This document shows, piece by piece, positions 7,861 through 14,130 of a DNA stretch of 15,440 nt. Made by a program: the position numbers and the translations under genes. This DNA is from Chlorobiota bacterium (GTDB lineage Bacteria; Bacteroidota; Ignavibacteria; Kapaibacteriales; NICIL-2), in contig RFIK01000067.1 of assembly GCA_003695605.1 (NCBI GenBank), forward strand, positions 1 through 15,440. Direction: 5' to 3'. The stretch's first letter is position 1. Each line of letters starts with the position of its first letter. Under the pieces are notes generated by a model. That model saw only the letters and a program-made list of their open reading frames with translations. It was not told the origin of the DNA and ran no database searches.

Positions 7861-8574
7861 ATGAGCAGCGGAAGAGTGGTTCTTGGTCTGCTGCTTAGTG
7901 TGGGAACTGCCATTGGGGTACATGGGCAGCTGGACTGCAACAGCAGCGAATGGGTGAGCAATAGTTGGTGCAAATGGGGAGCGCAGTGTACACCGTGTGT
8001 ACGGTTTCTTTACAATTTGCAGCCATGTGCGGGAGCGTGGTGTACTGAATATCCCCGGCGTGCAGTGAGTGCCCAGTTACCGATATGCTTAGTACTCGAT
8101 AGTACCTATCCTCCCCCATTTTCTGAGGTATGGTGGCCGGACCCAGAGGATACAACGGTGCGGCGACGTGTGTTTTCCGCGGAGTATCTCTGGGAGGATT
8201 TCTGCTATGCAGCACGTGCCTGGTCGTGCATCTGCGGCTGGGAAAATCAGACCTGTCAGTGTCGTGTCAGAGTGCATTCGCTACTGAAGAAGATTCTCTT
8301 TTCTATGAGGGGAGTAGAGTTACAGCCTATGCCATACCCTGGTGGTGGTGGCAGCAAGGTGATAGTTATTTTGCGCTGTGTGACAGCTTTGAGATTCGAA
8401 TTAATAGCACGCCTTGGTACGTCGGAACGAATAGGGATTGGCGTTATGTCGGATTGGACGAAATGGGGATGCCGCGTCGGTTCTTTTACAATCGCCGCTT
8501 TTGGGAAGCTGCGTGGAAGATTGACACCAGTGCCCGAAGCCAGTATTATGCGTATGACCTCTGCACGATCTTGA
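7861..8574 (+). CDS. Secreted metallopeptidase, N-terminal part (frame broken near 8240-8285)
   Basis: This frame encodes a signal peptide (VVLGLLLSVGTAIGVHG) and the N-terminal part of a Cys- and Trp-rich secreted protein. Sense sequence runs to about WSCICGWENQTCQCRVRVH (to about base 8277). After that the frame continues to a stop at 8574 but reads as shadow sequence, while the frame one base back carries the rest of the enzyme (see the entry ending at 9026). One additional base would join them: for example an extra T in the CATTCG at 8275-8280 gives ...VRVH-FATEED..., or an extra A in the AAAA near 8242 gives ...WEKSDL.... The full protein would be about 387 residues, a usual size for a secreted metzincin with a sorting tail. 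It is either a sequence error, a real mutation (pseudogene) or a recoded gene. Sequence alone does not decide. Confidence 0.7.
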   Translation: MSSGRVVLGLLLSVGTAIGVHGQLDCNSSEWVSNSWCKWGAQCTPCVRFLYNLQPCAGAWCTEYPRRAVSAQLPICLVLDSTYPPPFSEVWWPDPEDTTVRRRVFSAEYLWEDFCYAARAWSCICGWENQTCQCRVRVHSLLKKILFSMRGVELQPMPYPGGGGSKVIVILRCVTALRFELIARLGTSERIGIGVMSDWTKWGCRVGSFTIAAFGKLRGRLTPVPEASIMRMTSARS

Positions 8575-9026
8575 CCCATGAGATTGGGCACATCTACGGG
8601 TTCGGGCATCAGTGCAATGCACCAGTCTGCGACACCTGTTTTCAAGATGCGAACTTTCGTCGAGACAATCCAGAGCGGTGCCGGTGTTGCTACGAAGGTA
8701 TCATGAATGGGCGAGGATTCACCGAACATGATCGGTGTATGTTCGCAAAGCTCTACTGCCCGGAGCTTGCGTCGGTGCGTATTGATCAGACAGCGCCACG
8801 TGAGGCCGAAGGGCAGAGGCTGCAGCTGACAATTCCCTCTGGTGGTGCGTTGATTCGACTGCAAATCTATGACGTTCGTGGGCGGCTGCTCGAAGAGATT
8901 CCGGCACAGTGGTATAGTGGTGGGAACACGACGATCGAAGTGCCTTTGCATGGTGCGTCGGGTGTGTATTTTTGTGTGGTAGAGGTCAATGGTGAGCGCT
9001 GCCTTCGAACCATCATTGTTCCATGA
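8130..9026 (+). CDS. Secreted metzincin-type zinc metallopeptidase, catalytic part with T9SS tail (frameshifted)
   Basis: The frame is open from 8130, but the protein-like part starts only near 8275; upstream of that, the first-part frame is the real one. The zinc site HEIGHIYGFGH (bases 8577-8609) fits HExxHxxGxxH of metzincins, with the catalytic Glu second. It is followed by a Met-turn candidate (EGIMNGRG) and EHDRCMFAKLYCP, typical of matrixin-like peptidases. Many cysteines suggest disulfides, as expected for an extracellular enzyme. The last 80 residues (QIYDVRGRLLEEI, GASGVYFCVVEVNG) form a T9SS type A-like sorting domain. The role is extracellular protein cleavage; the substrate is unknown. 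It has no signal peptide of its own, which confirms that it is the 3' half of the gene starting at 7861. Confidence 0.8.
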   Translation: MVAGPRGYNGAATCVFRGVSLGGFLLCSTCLVVHLRLGKSDLSVSCQSAFATEEDSLFYEGSRVTAYAIPWWWWQQGDSYFALCDSFEIRINSTPWYVGTNRDWRYVGLDEMGMPRRFFYNRRFWEAAWKIDTSARSQYYAYDLCTILTHEIGHIYGFGHQCNAPVCDTCFQDANFRRDNPERCRCCYEGIMNGRGFTEHDRCMFAKLYCPELASVRIDQTAPREAEGQRLQLTIPSGGALIRLQIYDVRGRLLEEIPAQWYSGGNTTIEVPLHGASGVYFCVVEVNGERCLRTIIVP

Positions 9027-9074
9027 ATAGCATGAAGACAATGCGATACGTTGGATGTTTCACTGCTGAACTGT

Positions 9075-9079
9075 GGAGG
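9075..9079 (+). promoter_or_regulatory. Ribosome binding site GGAGG
   Basis: GGAGG lies 5 nt before ATG 9085. It selects that start over the GTG at 9073, which overlaps the site itself. Confidence 0.75.
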
Positions 9080-9084
9080 TAGCG

Positions 9085-10116
9085 ATGAACAGGTACATTG
9101 CAACGGTAGTGGTGTGCATTGCAAGTGCGCTGGCGCAATTACCGAGAAATGCGTGCGGTGACCACAGCTTGATCTACCAACTACCCTGGCCGCAGCGGTT
9201 GCCGCCACTTTCGATCTACATGCCTTACGATGTGCTCGTTGGATACATCGGACTGGATTCAGCGAATTGGGCATCCCGGAACAAGCAGAGCGACTATCGC
9301 ATGAGCGAGTTCCTGGAGCGTCGCGGGTCTTTCGATGATGATACGTTGCGGAAGATGGTGCGTTCGATGTTCGCGATGTGCGACTACAATCCGATGCTCT
9401 ATGAGGCTACGCTGAGTACACCGCGGTATCGAGTTGGTTTGTATGGTCTTAATCCCTACATGATCGGGAGTGAGATCCTCGGCGCGATCGAGAGAGCATG
9501 GGGAAGCGACACAGCAAATAAGTACCGTGATTTAGCATTACTGCGTGCTGATTACATTCTCCATGTAAGAGTTGACGATACGATCCATACCAAAGAAAAT
9601 CTCATCGTCACGACGTGTCAAGTGTTGGACGTTCTCAAAGGCCAGGTCGCGCCTGCCTGCGATCCGACCTACTCGCATTGGAGAGGCAGAGGTTCTGTCA
9701 AGAATATGGCTCCTGCTCCATCGGTGCTGAGCACGGGAACATGTCTGCAGTTCACGTACATTCCTCGATACAGGATTGGAGGTTATGTTGATGTGATCTA
9801 TCCGCCGTGGGATCGTTACATGGGCGATTCCATTTATCCGGGCAAGGAGTACATGGTAATGCTTGTCTATGCAATTCGGTGCTACGGTGACTCAGTGGGA
9901 GATTGGCACATGTTGACACCAATGATGATCGATATGGAGTGTGAAAATTCAATGGATTGGTTCCAAGTCAGCCCTGCGGCATACGCGATCGAGCAAGAAG
10001 GAAGCGAACTCGTTGTGCGGATGCCGTGGAACGAATTCGGATGGGGGACAAGCGTACCGCTGGCGACGTTCAAGCAGCGGTTACGCTCGCGTATCGAAGA
10101 GTTTCGGAGTTGGTAG
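9085..10116 (+). CDS. Secreted protein of unknown function, 343 aa
   Basis: From the ATG with GGAGG upstream, the protein begins with a short signal peptide (YIATVVVCIASALAQ). I do not recognise the family. The central part reads as alternating strands (ADYILHVRVDD, VTTCQVLDVLKGQ), with the VLKG pattern often seen in secreted beta-barrel or inhibitor-like domains. It is rich in Tyr, Met and Trp and has several cysteines. Unlike the other exported proteins here it has no recognisable T9SS sorting domain; the end (FKQRLRSRIEEFRSW) is a basic amphipathic helix, so a periplasmic location is more likely. It lies 58 nt after the metallopeptidase gene and 16 nt before the sigma factor gene, so it may share a transcript with one or both. 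Confidence 0.75.
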   Translation: MNRYIATVVVCIASALAQLPRNACGDHSLIYQLPWPQRLPPLSIYMPYDVLVGYIGLDSANWASRNKQSDYRMSEFLERRGSFDDDTLRKMVRSMFAMCDYNPMLYEATLSTPRYRVGLYGLNPYMIGSEILGAIERAWGSDTANKYRDLALLRADYILHVRVDDTIHTKENLIVTTCQVLDVLKGQVAPACDPTYSHWRGRGSVKNMAPAPSVLSTGTCLQFTYIPRYRIGGYVDVIYPPWDRYMGDSIYPGKEYMVMLVYAIRCYGDSVGDWHMLTPMMIDMECENSMDWFQVSPAAYAIEQEGSELVVRMPWNEFGWGTSVPLATFKQRLRSRIEEFRSW

Positions 10117-10118
10117 CC

Positions 10119-10124
10119 AAGAGG
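10119..10124 (+). promoter_or_regulatory. Ribosome binding site AAGAGG for the sigma factor gene
   Basis: AAGAGG lies 8 nt before ATG 10133 and just after the previous stop. It supports translation beginning at 10133 in the frame that runs into the C8 tract. ATG 10125 in another frame is too close to the site (0 nt). Confidence 0.5.
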
Positions 10125-10132
10125 ATGGCGCA

Positions 10133-10746
10133 ATGGCACGCAAACGGAAAGTTCCGGACTCGAACCCCCCCCGATAGAGGAGCGTGGCAAGCCAGAGGGA
10201 ATCCCCCTGCCTCAACGGGCAGATGCAGCGCTTCGTCTCGAATCGCTTCGAGGGCGAGTAGTTCGACTATTACGTGGGATCTGCTCCGATCAAGAACTTG
10301 CCGAGGATGCATGGTGTGAGGGCCTTGCCCGGATGCTGAACAAATTCCCCAATGGGGAGTGGGAATTTCTCGACGACGTGCGCCTTGTCAACATCGTTTT
10401 CGGTGCTGCACGGAACTGGCTCCGAGATCATGAGCCTTCGATTCCTCTTGCTGCACTGATCCCAGACGTCGCTCGCTGCGAGTCCTATCAAGCTGAACAT
10501 CCGAGCCCCGACGAGCTATTCACCGATCAATCATTGAATCCTGAAGAACTTGTCGCTTCGCGTATCGATCTTCTCAGCGTGCTACACCACTTTTCGTGTG
10601 AAGAGCTATTCTTCCTTTTTGCACGGTGGCTTGATTTCGAGCATGAAGAAATTGCTCAACTGGTAGGACTGCAGCCTGCAGCGGTCCGACAACGATGCTC
10701 CCGTGTTCAGCAACAGTTGGTTGTTCGACTCAGGGAGGCTGGATAA
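10133..10746 (+). CDS. ECF-like sigma-70 family factor, frame interrupted at a C8 tract
   Basis: The conserved frame ends at 10746. Its first start codon is ATG 10333, yet the same frame carries sigma-like sequence well upstream: LRGRVVRLLRGICSDQELAEDAW fits region 2 and begins about 60 codons earlier. No ATG, GTG or TTG occurs in that frame back to the previous stop at 10114. A start with a fair ribosome binding site exists at 10133 in another frame, which reads MARKRKVPDSNPPR and stops at 10177 right after CCCCCCCC (10165-10172). One extra C, or a -1 slip, joins the two into a protein of about 204 residues. Residues about 35-100 match region 2. Residues about 145-204 (LLSVLHHFSCEELFFLFARW, HEEIAQLVGLQPAAVRQRCSRVQQQL) match the region 4 helix-turn-helix. 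It would direct RNA polymerase to a special promoter set. No anti-sigma gene is next to it. Confidence 0.7.
10165..10172 (+). repeat. Homopolymer tract C8 inside the sigma factor gene
   Basis: Eight consecutive C residues sit at the point where the 5' start frame must change to reach the sigma factor frame. With nine C the gene is open from 10133 to 10746; with eight it stops at 10177; with seven it stops at 10319. Confidence 0.9.
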
Positions 10747-10866
10747 GAAGTGAACAAAAAACGGTTCAGGCGTAGGATGAAGAAATAACAACTTCACAAA
10801 GAGGCGAGCTTCAATTCTCCTCCCCTGCGAGGACAACACAGCACGGAAGCAAGACCCACACATCTC

Positions 10867-10895
10867 TTGCAAGGAGGAAAAGCACCGTATTTTTG
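10867..10895 (+). promoter_or_regulatory. Bacteroidota-type promoter for atpDC
   Basis: TTG (10867-10869), 18 nt, then TATTTTTG (10888-10895) fits the TTG-N17-23-TAnnTTTG primary promoter pattern known from Bacteroidota. The transcript would start near 10902, giving a leader of about 75 nt before the atpD ATG. Confidence 0.6.
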
Positions 10896-10910
10896 TGCTT
10901 ACGATAGCAC
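10880..10910 (+). repeat. Inverted/direct AGCAC repeats over the atpD promoter
   Basis: AAGCAC (10880-10885) and GTGCTT (10895-10900) form a perfect 6-bp inverted repeat enclosing most of the -7 element. GTGCT (10895-10899) can also pair with a further AGCAC at 10906-10910. The symmetry could be an operator, or a small hairpin at the transcript start. The regulator is unknown. Confidence 0.4.
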
Positions 10911-10978
10911 ATGCTCTGCTCCTCGATGGCGAGCTGAAGCAGGTATCATTACCACTGCACACTACAGGTAACGTTCCC

Positions 10979-12394
10979 ATGAGTGAAGGCTTCGTCGTCC
11001 AAGTAATCGGTCCGGTGGTTGATGTTGAGTTTCCCGATGGGCACTTGCCACCGGTGCTCAACGCACTCAAGATTCCACGTACCGCACTCGATGGAGGTGG
11101 TGCTGAGGAAGTTCTCATTTGTGAAGTGCAGCAGCACTTAGGCGAAGATCGCGTCCGGACAATCGCGATGGATTCAACCGACGGACTTGTACGCGGCATG
11201 AAGGTTTACGACACCGGGGAGCCAATCACCGTCCCCGTCGGACCTGAAGTGCTCGGACGTTTGCTCAACGTCACAGGTGACCCCATTGACGAAAAGGGAC
11301 CAATCCCTGCGCGCAAACGCTACAGCATCCACCGCCCAGCACCGAAGTTTTCCTCGCTTTCGACCAAGAAGGAAATGTTCGAAACGGGCATCAAGGTCAT
11401 TGACCTCATCGAGCCCTACACAAAAGGAGGAAAGACCGGCCTCTTTGGTGGCGCAGGTGTCGGAAAGACGGTGATCATCCAAGAGCTGATCCACAACATC
11501 GCCAAACAACATGGCGGTTATTCGGTCTTCGGTGGTGTCGGCGAACGCACGCGCGAAGGCAACGACCTCTACCTTGAAATGACTGAGTCGGGGGTCATTG
11601 ACAAAACCGCGATGGTCTTCGGGCAAATGAACGAGCCACCTGGTGCGCGCGCCCGCGTCGCACTGACGGCACTCTCGATCGCTGAATACTTCCGCGACGA
11701 AGAGGGGCGCGATGTGCTGCTCTTCATTGACAACATCTTCCGCTTCGTTCAGGCAGGGTCGGAAGTCTCCGCTCTGCTGGGACGCATGCCCTCGGCAGTC
11801 GGGTACCAGCCGACGCTGGCTACTGAGCTCGGGGCACTCCAAGAGCGCATCGCCTCGACCGATCGCGGTTCGATTACATCCGTCCAGGCAGTGTACGTAC
11901 CAGCAGACGACCTCACCGATCCAGCGCCTGCCAATACGTTCACGCACTTGGACGCAACAACCGTTCTTTCCCGTCAGATTGCGGAGTTGGGAATTTATCC
12001 CGCTGTGGACCCACTCGAGTCAACCTCGCGGATTCTCGATCCGAATGTTGTCGGTCGCGAGCATTACGAAACAGCAATGCGCGTCAAAAGCACGCTCCAA
12101 GCGTACAAGGACCTGCAAGACATCATCAACATCCTCGGCATGGACGAGCTATCCGAAGAAGACAAGCTCACGGTCTATCGTGCACGGAAAATTCAGAAGT
12201 TCTTCTCGCAACCCTTCCACGTTGCAGAGCAGTTTACAGGCTTCCCAGGACGTTACGTCAAGATCGAGGACACCATCGCTGGCTTCAAGGCAATTCTCGA
12301 TGGCGAGCTCGACGAGGTACCCGAACAGTTCTTCTCCTACAAAGGCACCATTGACGAAGTCATTGATGCCGCCAAGAAAGCAGGCGCACTCTAA
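10979..12394 (+). CDS. atpD: F1F0 ATP synthase subunit beta
   Basis: This is the catalytic subunit of the F1 sector; it makes ATP from ADP and phosphate on the cytoplasmic face, driven by the ion gradient. The 471-residue protein has the family's usual length. Visible landmarks: Walker A GGAGVGKT (157-164), GERTREGNDLYLEM with the catalytic Glu at 189, Walker B LLFID (247-251), and RMPSAVGYQPTLATE (from 269). The start is ATG 10979 (MSEGFVVQVIGPVVDVEF); the frame is open to GTG 10895, but that stretch is not conserved-looking and overlaps the promoter. The Shine-Dalgarno is weak (AGG 10 nt upstream). atpC follows after 15 nt. The other ATP synthase genes are absent here, as is usual for the split atpDC cluster of Bacteroidota/Chlorobiota. 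Confidence 0.98.
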   Translation: MSEGFVVQVIGPVVDVEFPDGHLPPVLNALKIPRTALDGGGAEEVLICEVQQHLGEDRVRTIAMDSTDGLVRGMKVYDTGEPITVPVGPEVLGRLLNVTGDPIDEKGPIPARKRYSIHRPAPKFSSLSTKKEMFETGIKVIDLIEPYTKGGKTGLFGGAGVGKTVIIQELIHNIAKQHGGYSVFGGVGERTREGNDLYLEMTESGVIDKTAMVFGQMNEPPGARARVALTALSIAEYFRDEEGRDVLLFIDNIFRFVQAGSEVSALLGRMPSAVGYQPTLATELGALQERIASTDRGSITSVQAVYVPADDLTDPAPANTFTHLDATTVLSRQIAELGIYPAVDPLESTSRILDPNVVGREHYETAMRVKSTLQAYKDLQDIINILGMDELSEEDKLTVYRARKIQKFFSQPFHVAEQFTGFPGRYVKIEDTIAGFKAILDGELDEVPEQFFSYKGTIDEVIDAAKKAGAL

Positions 12395-12409
12395 CGGGAT
12401 GGAGCTACG

Positions 12410-12832
12410 ATGAGCGCAACACACTTGCACGTTGAAATCGTCACCCCAGAAGGCACGCTCTACAGCGGCTCTGCGCAAGCAGTGACGCTGCCGGGGGGCC
12501 TGGCTCCCTTCCAAGTGTTGGTCAATCACGCGCCGATCATCTCGACGCTCGAGCTTGGGCCATTGCGCATTCTCGATGCAGACGGCGAGGAGCATCTCTT
12601 CGCTGTCATGAGTGGTTTTGTCGAAGTCAAACACAACAGCGTCAGCATCGTCGCAGAAGAGGTCATCCGTGCCGAGGAAATTGACACGGCAGCAGTGAGA
12701 ACCGAACGCGACCGGCTCGACGCAGAGCTCGAAGGAGAAACCGACCTTTCACGCCGCAATCAGCTCAAGCACCAGCGTGCGCGCGCCAATGTCTTGCTCC
12801 GCGTTGCCCAGGAAGCCTCGTTAGCCGAATGA
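12410..12832 (+). CDS. atpC: F1F0 ATP synthase subunit epsilon
   Basis: This central-stalk subunit couples rotation to catalysis and can inhibit ATP hydrolysis. It has 140 residues, normal for the family. The N-terminal beta-sandwich (about 1-88) shows the family signature: HVEIVTPEGTLYSG, LPGGLAPFQVLVNHAPIISTLE, GPLRI, FAVMSGFVEVKHN. A charged two-helix C-terminal hairpin follows (about 90-140, RTERDRLDAELEGE, NQLKHQRARANVLLRVAQ). GGAG lies 5 nt before the ATG. It is 15 nt downstream of atpD and co-transcribed with it. Confidence 0.95.
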   Translation: MSATHLHVEIVTPEGTLYSGSAQAVTLPGGLAPFQVLVNHAPIISTLELGPLRILDADGEEHLFAVMSGFVEVKHNSVSIVAEEVIRAEEIDTAAVRTERDRLDAELEGETDLSRRNQLKHQRARANVLLRVAQEASLAE

Positions 12833-12839
12833 CAGAATC

Positions 12840-12872
12840 CTCTGTGGGGTACAAATCATAGCCCCCACAGAG
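12840..12872 (+). terminator. Stem-loop after atpC, possible terminator
   Basis: A perfect 10-bp stem (CTCTGTGGGG 12840-12849 with CCCCACAGAG 12863-12872) and a 13-nt loop lie 7 nt after the atpC stop. No T-tract follows, so it may instead be a 3'-end stabiliser or partial attenuator before the next gene. Confidence 0.5.
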
Positions 12873-12893
12873 TCACGGAGATGATTCCACCAA

Positions 12894-13283
12894 ATGGATG
12901 CTGAGCCTGCGATTATCTTTTTCGACGGCGAGTGCGTGCTCTGTAATCGCACCGTGCAATGGATTCTACGCTGCGATCGGCGAGGGATTTTCCGGTTTGC
13001 GTCACTTCAATCACCGGTAGCGCGCCAGCTACTCCCCGCTGCGACTGGTGAAACGGTTATTCTCCGGCTCGGTCAGGCAACCTACACTCGCTCGGCTGCA
13101 GTTGTGCGCATTTGTTGGTTGCTCGGTGGTTGGTGGCGTGTAGTTGCGATGCTGGTGTTTCTTGTTCCTGCACCGCTTCGGGATGGTGTCTATCGGCTTA
13201 TCGCACGGTATCGGTCCCAGTGGTTCGGTCGGCAATCATGCATGATCCCCCCACCCCAGGAGCGTTGGCGGTTCCTCGAGTAA
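12894..13283 (+). CDS. DCC family thiol-disulfide oxidoreductase-like protein
   Basis: A 129-residue protein of the DCC family (DUF393, YuxK-like), named after its conserved D-x-x-C-x-x-C start. Here the motif is FFDGECVLCNRTVQWILRCD, with D11 and the thioredoxin-like pair C14-C17. It is followed by FRFASLQSPVAR, also typical. A hydrophobic stretch in the second half (ICWLLGGWWRVVAMLVFLVP) may contact the membrane, as in many members. A redox role is inferred from the CxxC pair; no substrate is known for most of the family. It begins 22 nt after the stem-loop downstream of atpC. The nearest GGAG is 13 nt before the ATG, rather far. No promoter element was seen, so read-through from atpDC is possible. 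Confidence 0.88.
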   Translation: MDAEPAIIFFDGECVLCNRTVQWILRCDRRGIFRFASLQSPVARQLLPAATGETVILRLGQATYTRSAAVVRICWLLGGWWRVVAMLVFLVPAPLRDGVYRLIARYRSQWFGRQSCMIPPPQERWRFLE

Positions 13284-13296
13284 GCGAGTAATTTTG
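13265..13296 (+). promoter_or_regulatory. Bacteroidota-type promoter for the methyltransferase gene
   Basis: TTG (13265-13267), 21 nt, then TAATTTTG (13289-13296) fits TTG-N17-23-TAnnTTTG. The element overlaps the end of the DCC gene and would start a transcript near 13303, about 28 nt before GTG 13331. Confidence 0.5.
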
Positions 13297-13330
13297 CTCC
13301 AGCGTTCACCATTTTTTGCGTTGCCTCCAG

Positions 13331-13969
13331 GTGACCGACTCTACCGCCTACTACCACCTTGTTCGCACCGATGTCGTCCGCCACGTGCCACCGGCGACCC
13401 GCCGACTCCTCGATATCGGCTGCGGTGCTGGGCTAACCGCGCAATACGCGAAAGACGCGCTCGGTGTGGAGGAGGCTGTTGGCATCGAGTACGTGCCAGC
13501 GATAGCGCAGCAAGCAGCCGAGCGGCTCGACCGTGTCTTTTGTGGCGATGTGGAAACGATGGAACTCGACTTCCCTGCTGGCTACTTCGATTGCATCCTC
13601 TGCGCTGACGTGCTCGAGCATTTGCGCGATCCATGGGCGCTGTTGCAGAGGCTCCGTCCACTCCTATCGCCCAAGGGCGTGCTTGTGGCAAGCATCCCAA
13701 ATCTTCGCCATGCGCGTGTTCTGGCGAAGATTATCCTCGACCGCTTCGAGTACGAGCCAAGCGGGATCCTCGACCGAACACACTTGCGTTTTTTCACGCG
13801 GCATACGATCGAGCAGATGTTTACGTCGGCAGGATATGCGGTCCATTTTGCTGGTGTGAACCGGAGTCGGAGTTGGAAATTTTTCTTGCTCAACTTGGCT
13901 ACGCTCGGACTGGCTCGCCCGTTTTCGATTGTGCAGTATATCGTAGTGGCGCGACCAAAGCCGCCCTAA
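13331..13969 (+). CDS. Class I SAM-dependent methyltransferase
   Basis: A 212-residue protein if started at GTG 13331 (TDSTAYYHLVRTDVV); TTG 13316 is the alternative. It has the Rossmann-type methyltransferase fold. Motif I is LLDIGCGAG (26-34), with an acidic residue at the end of strand 2 (VGIEY) that binds the SAM ribose. CGDVETMEL gives the next SAM contact, FDCILCADVLEHLRDP is the motif IV region, and LLSPKGVLVASIPN a later core strand. The arrangement (DVLEHL, then IPNLRH and DRTHLRFFT) is that of Methyltransf_23-like enzymes often found with glycosyltransferases in polysaccharide or glycan clusters. That fits the probable glycosyltransferase gene at the right edge. The methyl acceptor is unknown. 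It has its own promoter-like element. Confidence 0.88.
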   Translation: MTDSTAYYHLVRTDVVRHVPPATRRLLDIGCGAGLTAQYAKDALGVEEAVGIEYVPAIAQQAAERLDRVFCGDVETMELDFPAGYFDCILCADVLEHLRDPWALLQRLRPLLSPKGVLVASIPNLRHARVLAKIILDRFEYEPSGILDRTHLRFFTRHTIEQMFTSAGYAVHFAGVNRSRSWKFFLLNLATLGLARPFSIVQYIVVARPKPP

Positions 13970-14023
13970 GGCTCGAGACAAACGAAGCCTCAGCAAAACA
14001 AGGAACGCGTGCCACTGAAGACC

Positions 14024-14052
14024 TTGCCTCTGCCAGGGTGCCCGTAGTTTTG
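14024..14052 (+). promoter_or_regulatory. Bacteroidota-type promoter for heme A synthase
   Basis: TTG (14024-14026), 18 nt, then TAGTTTTG (14045-14052) matches TTG-N17-23-TAnnTTTG in the gap after the methyltransferase gene. Spacing is identical to the atpD element. The predicted transcript start near 14059 precedes both candidate ATGs (14071 and 14131). Confidence 0.55.
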
Positions 14053-14130
14053 TGCGGCATTCAAAGCGCGATGGAATTTTTTCGTTTGCCGAGCGTTTTA
14101 GCATTGAGCGATGTTCCACTTCAATTGCCT

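Larger units (their letters stand above)
10747..10978 (+). other. Intergenic region before atpD
   Basis: These 232 bases hold no convincing gene. A weak TGAAC/GTTCA hairpin (10751-10768) follows the sigma factor stop without a T-tract. The right half holds a promoter-like element (10867-10895), a perfect AAGGAGG at 10871-10877 with no standard start codon at normal distance, and an AAGCAC/GTGCTT inverted repeat around the -7 element. The GTG at 10895 is in frame with atpD, but a 28-residue extension is not expected for the family. Confidence 0.6.

Noticed and set aside
8256..9041. Minus-strand open frame of 261 codons opposite the metallopeptidase
   Set aside because: The + strand frame has the zinc site and sorting tail; no ribosome binding site or family motif supports the antisense frame.
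10150..10172. tRNA T-arm look-alike on the minus strand (GGGTTCGAGTCC)
   Set aside because: The flanking bases do not form the T-stem, and no acceptor, D or anticodon arm can be folded around it.
10895..10978. N-terminal extension of atpD from GTG 10895
   Set aside because: AtpD proteins normally begin a few residues before the VxQVIGPVVDVEF strand. The extension overlaps the promoter element and has no family-like sequence.
11174..11947. Minus-strand open frame of 257 codons opposite atpD
   Set aside because: The + strand is certain ATP synthase beta. The antisense frame is a common by-product of its codon use.
13969..13990. AGGCT/AGCCT inverted repeat after the methyltransferase stop
   Set aside because: Only 5 bp with a 12-nt loop and no T-tract; too weak to call a terminator.
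13633..14130. Upstream extension of the heme A synthase frame to 13633
   Set aside because: It overlaps the methyltransferase gene in another frame, reads as low-quality sequence, and would be far too long before the first membrane segment.
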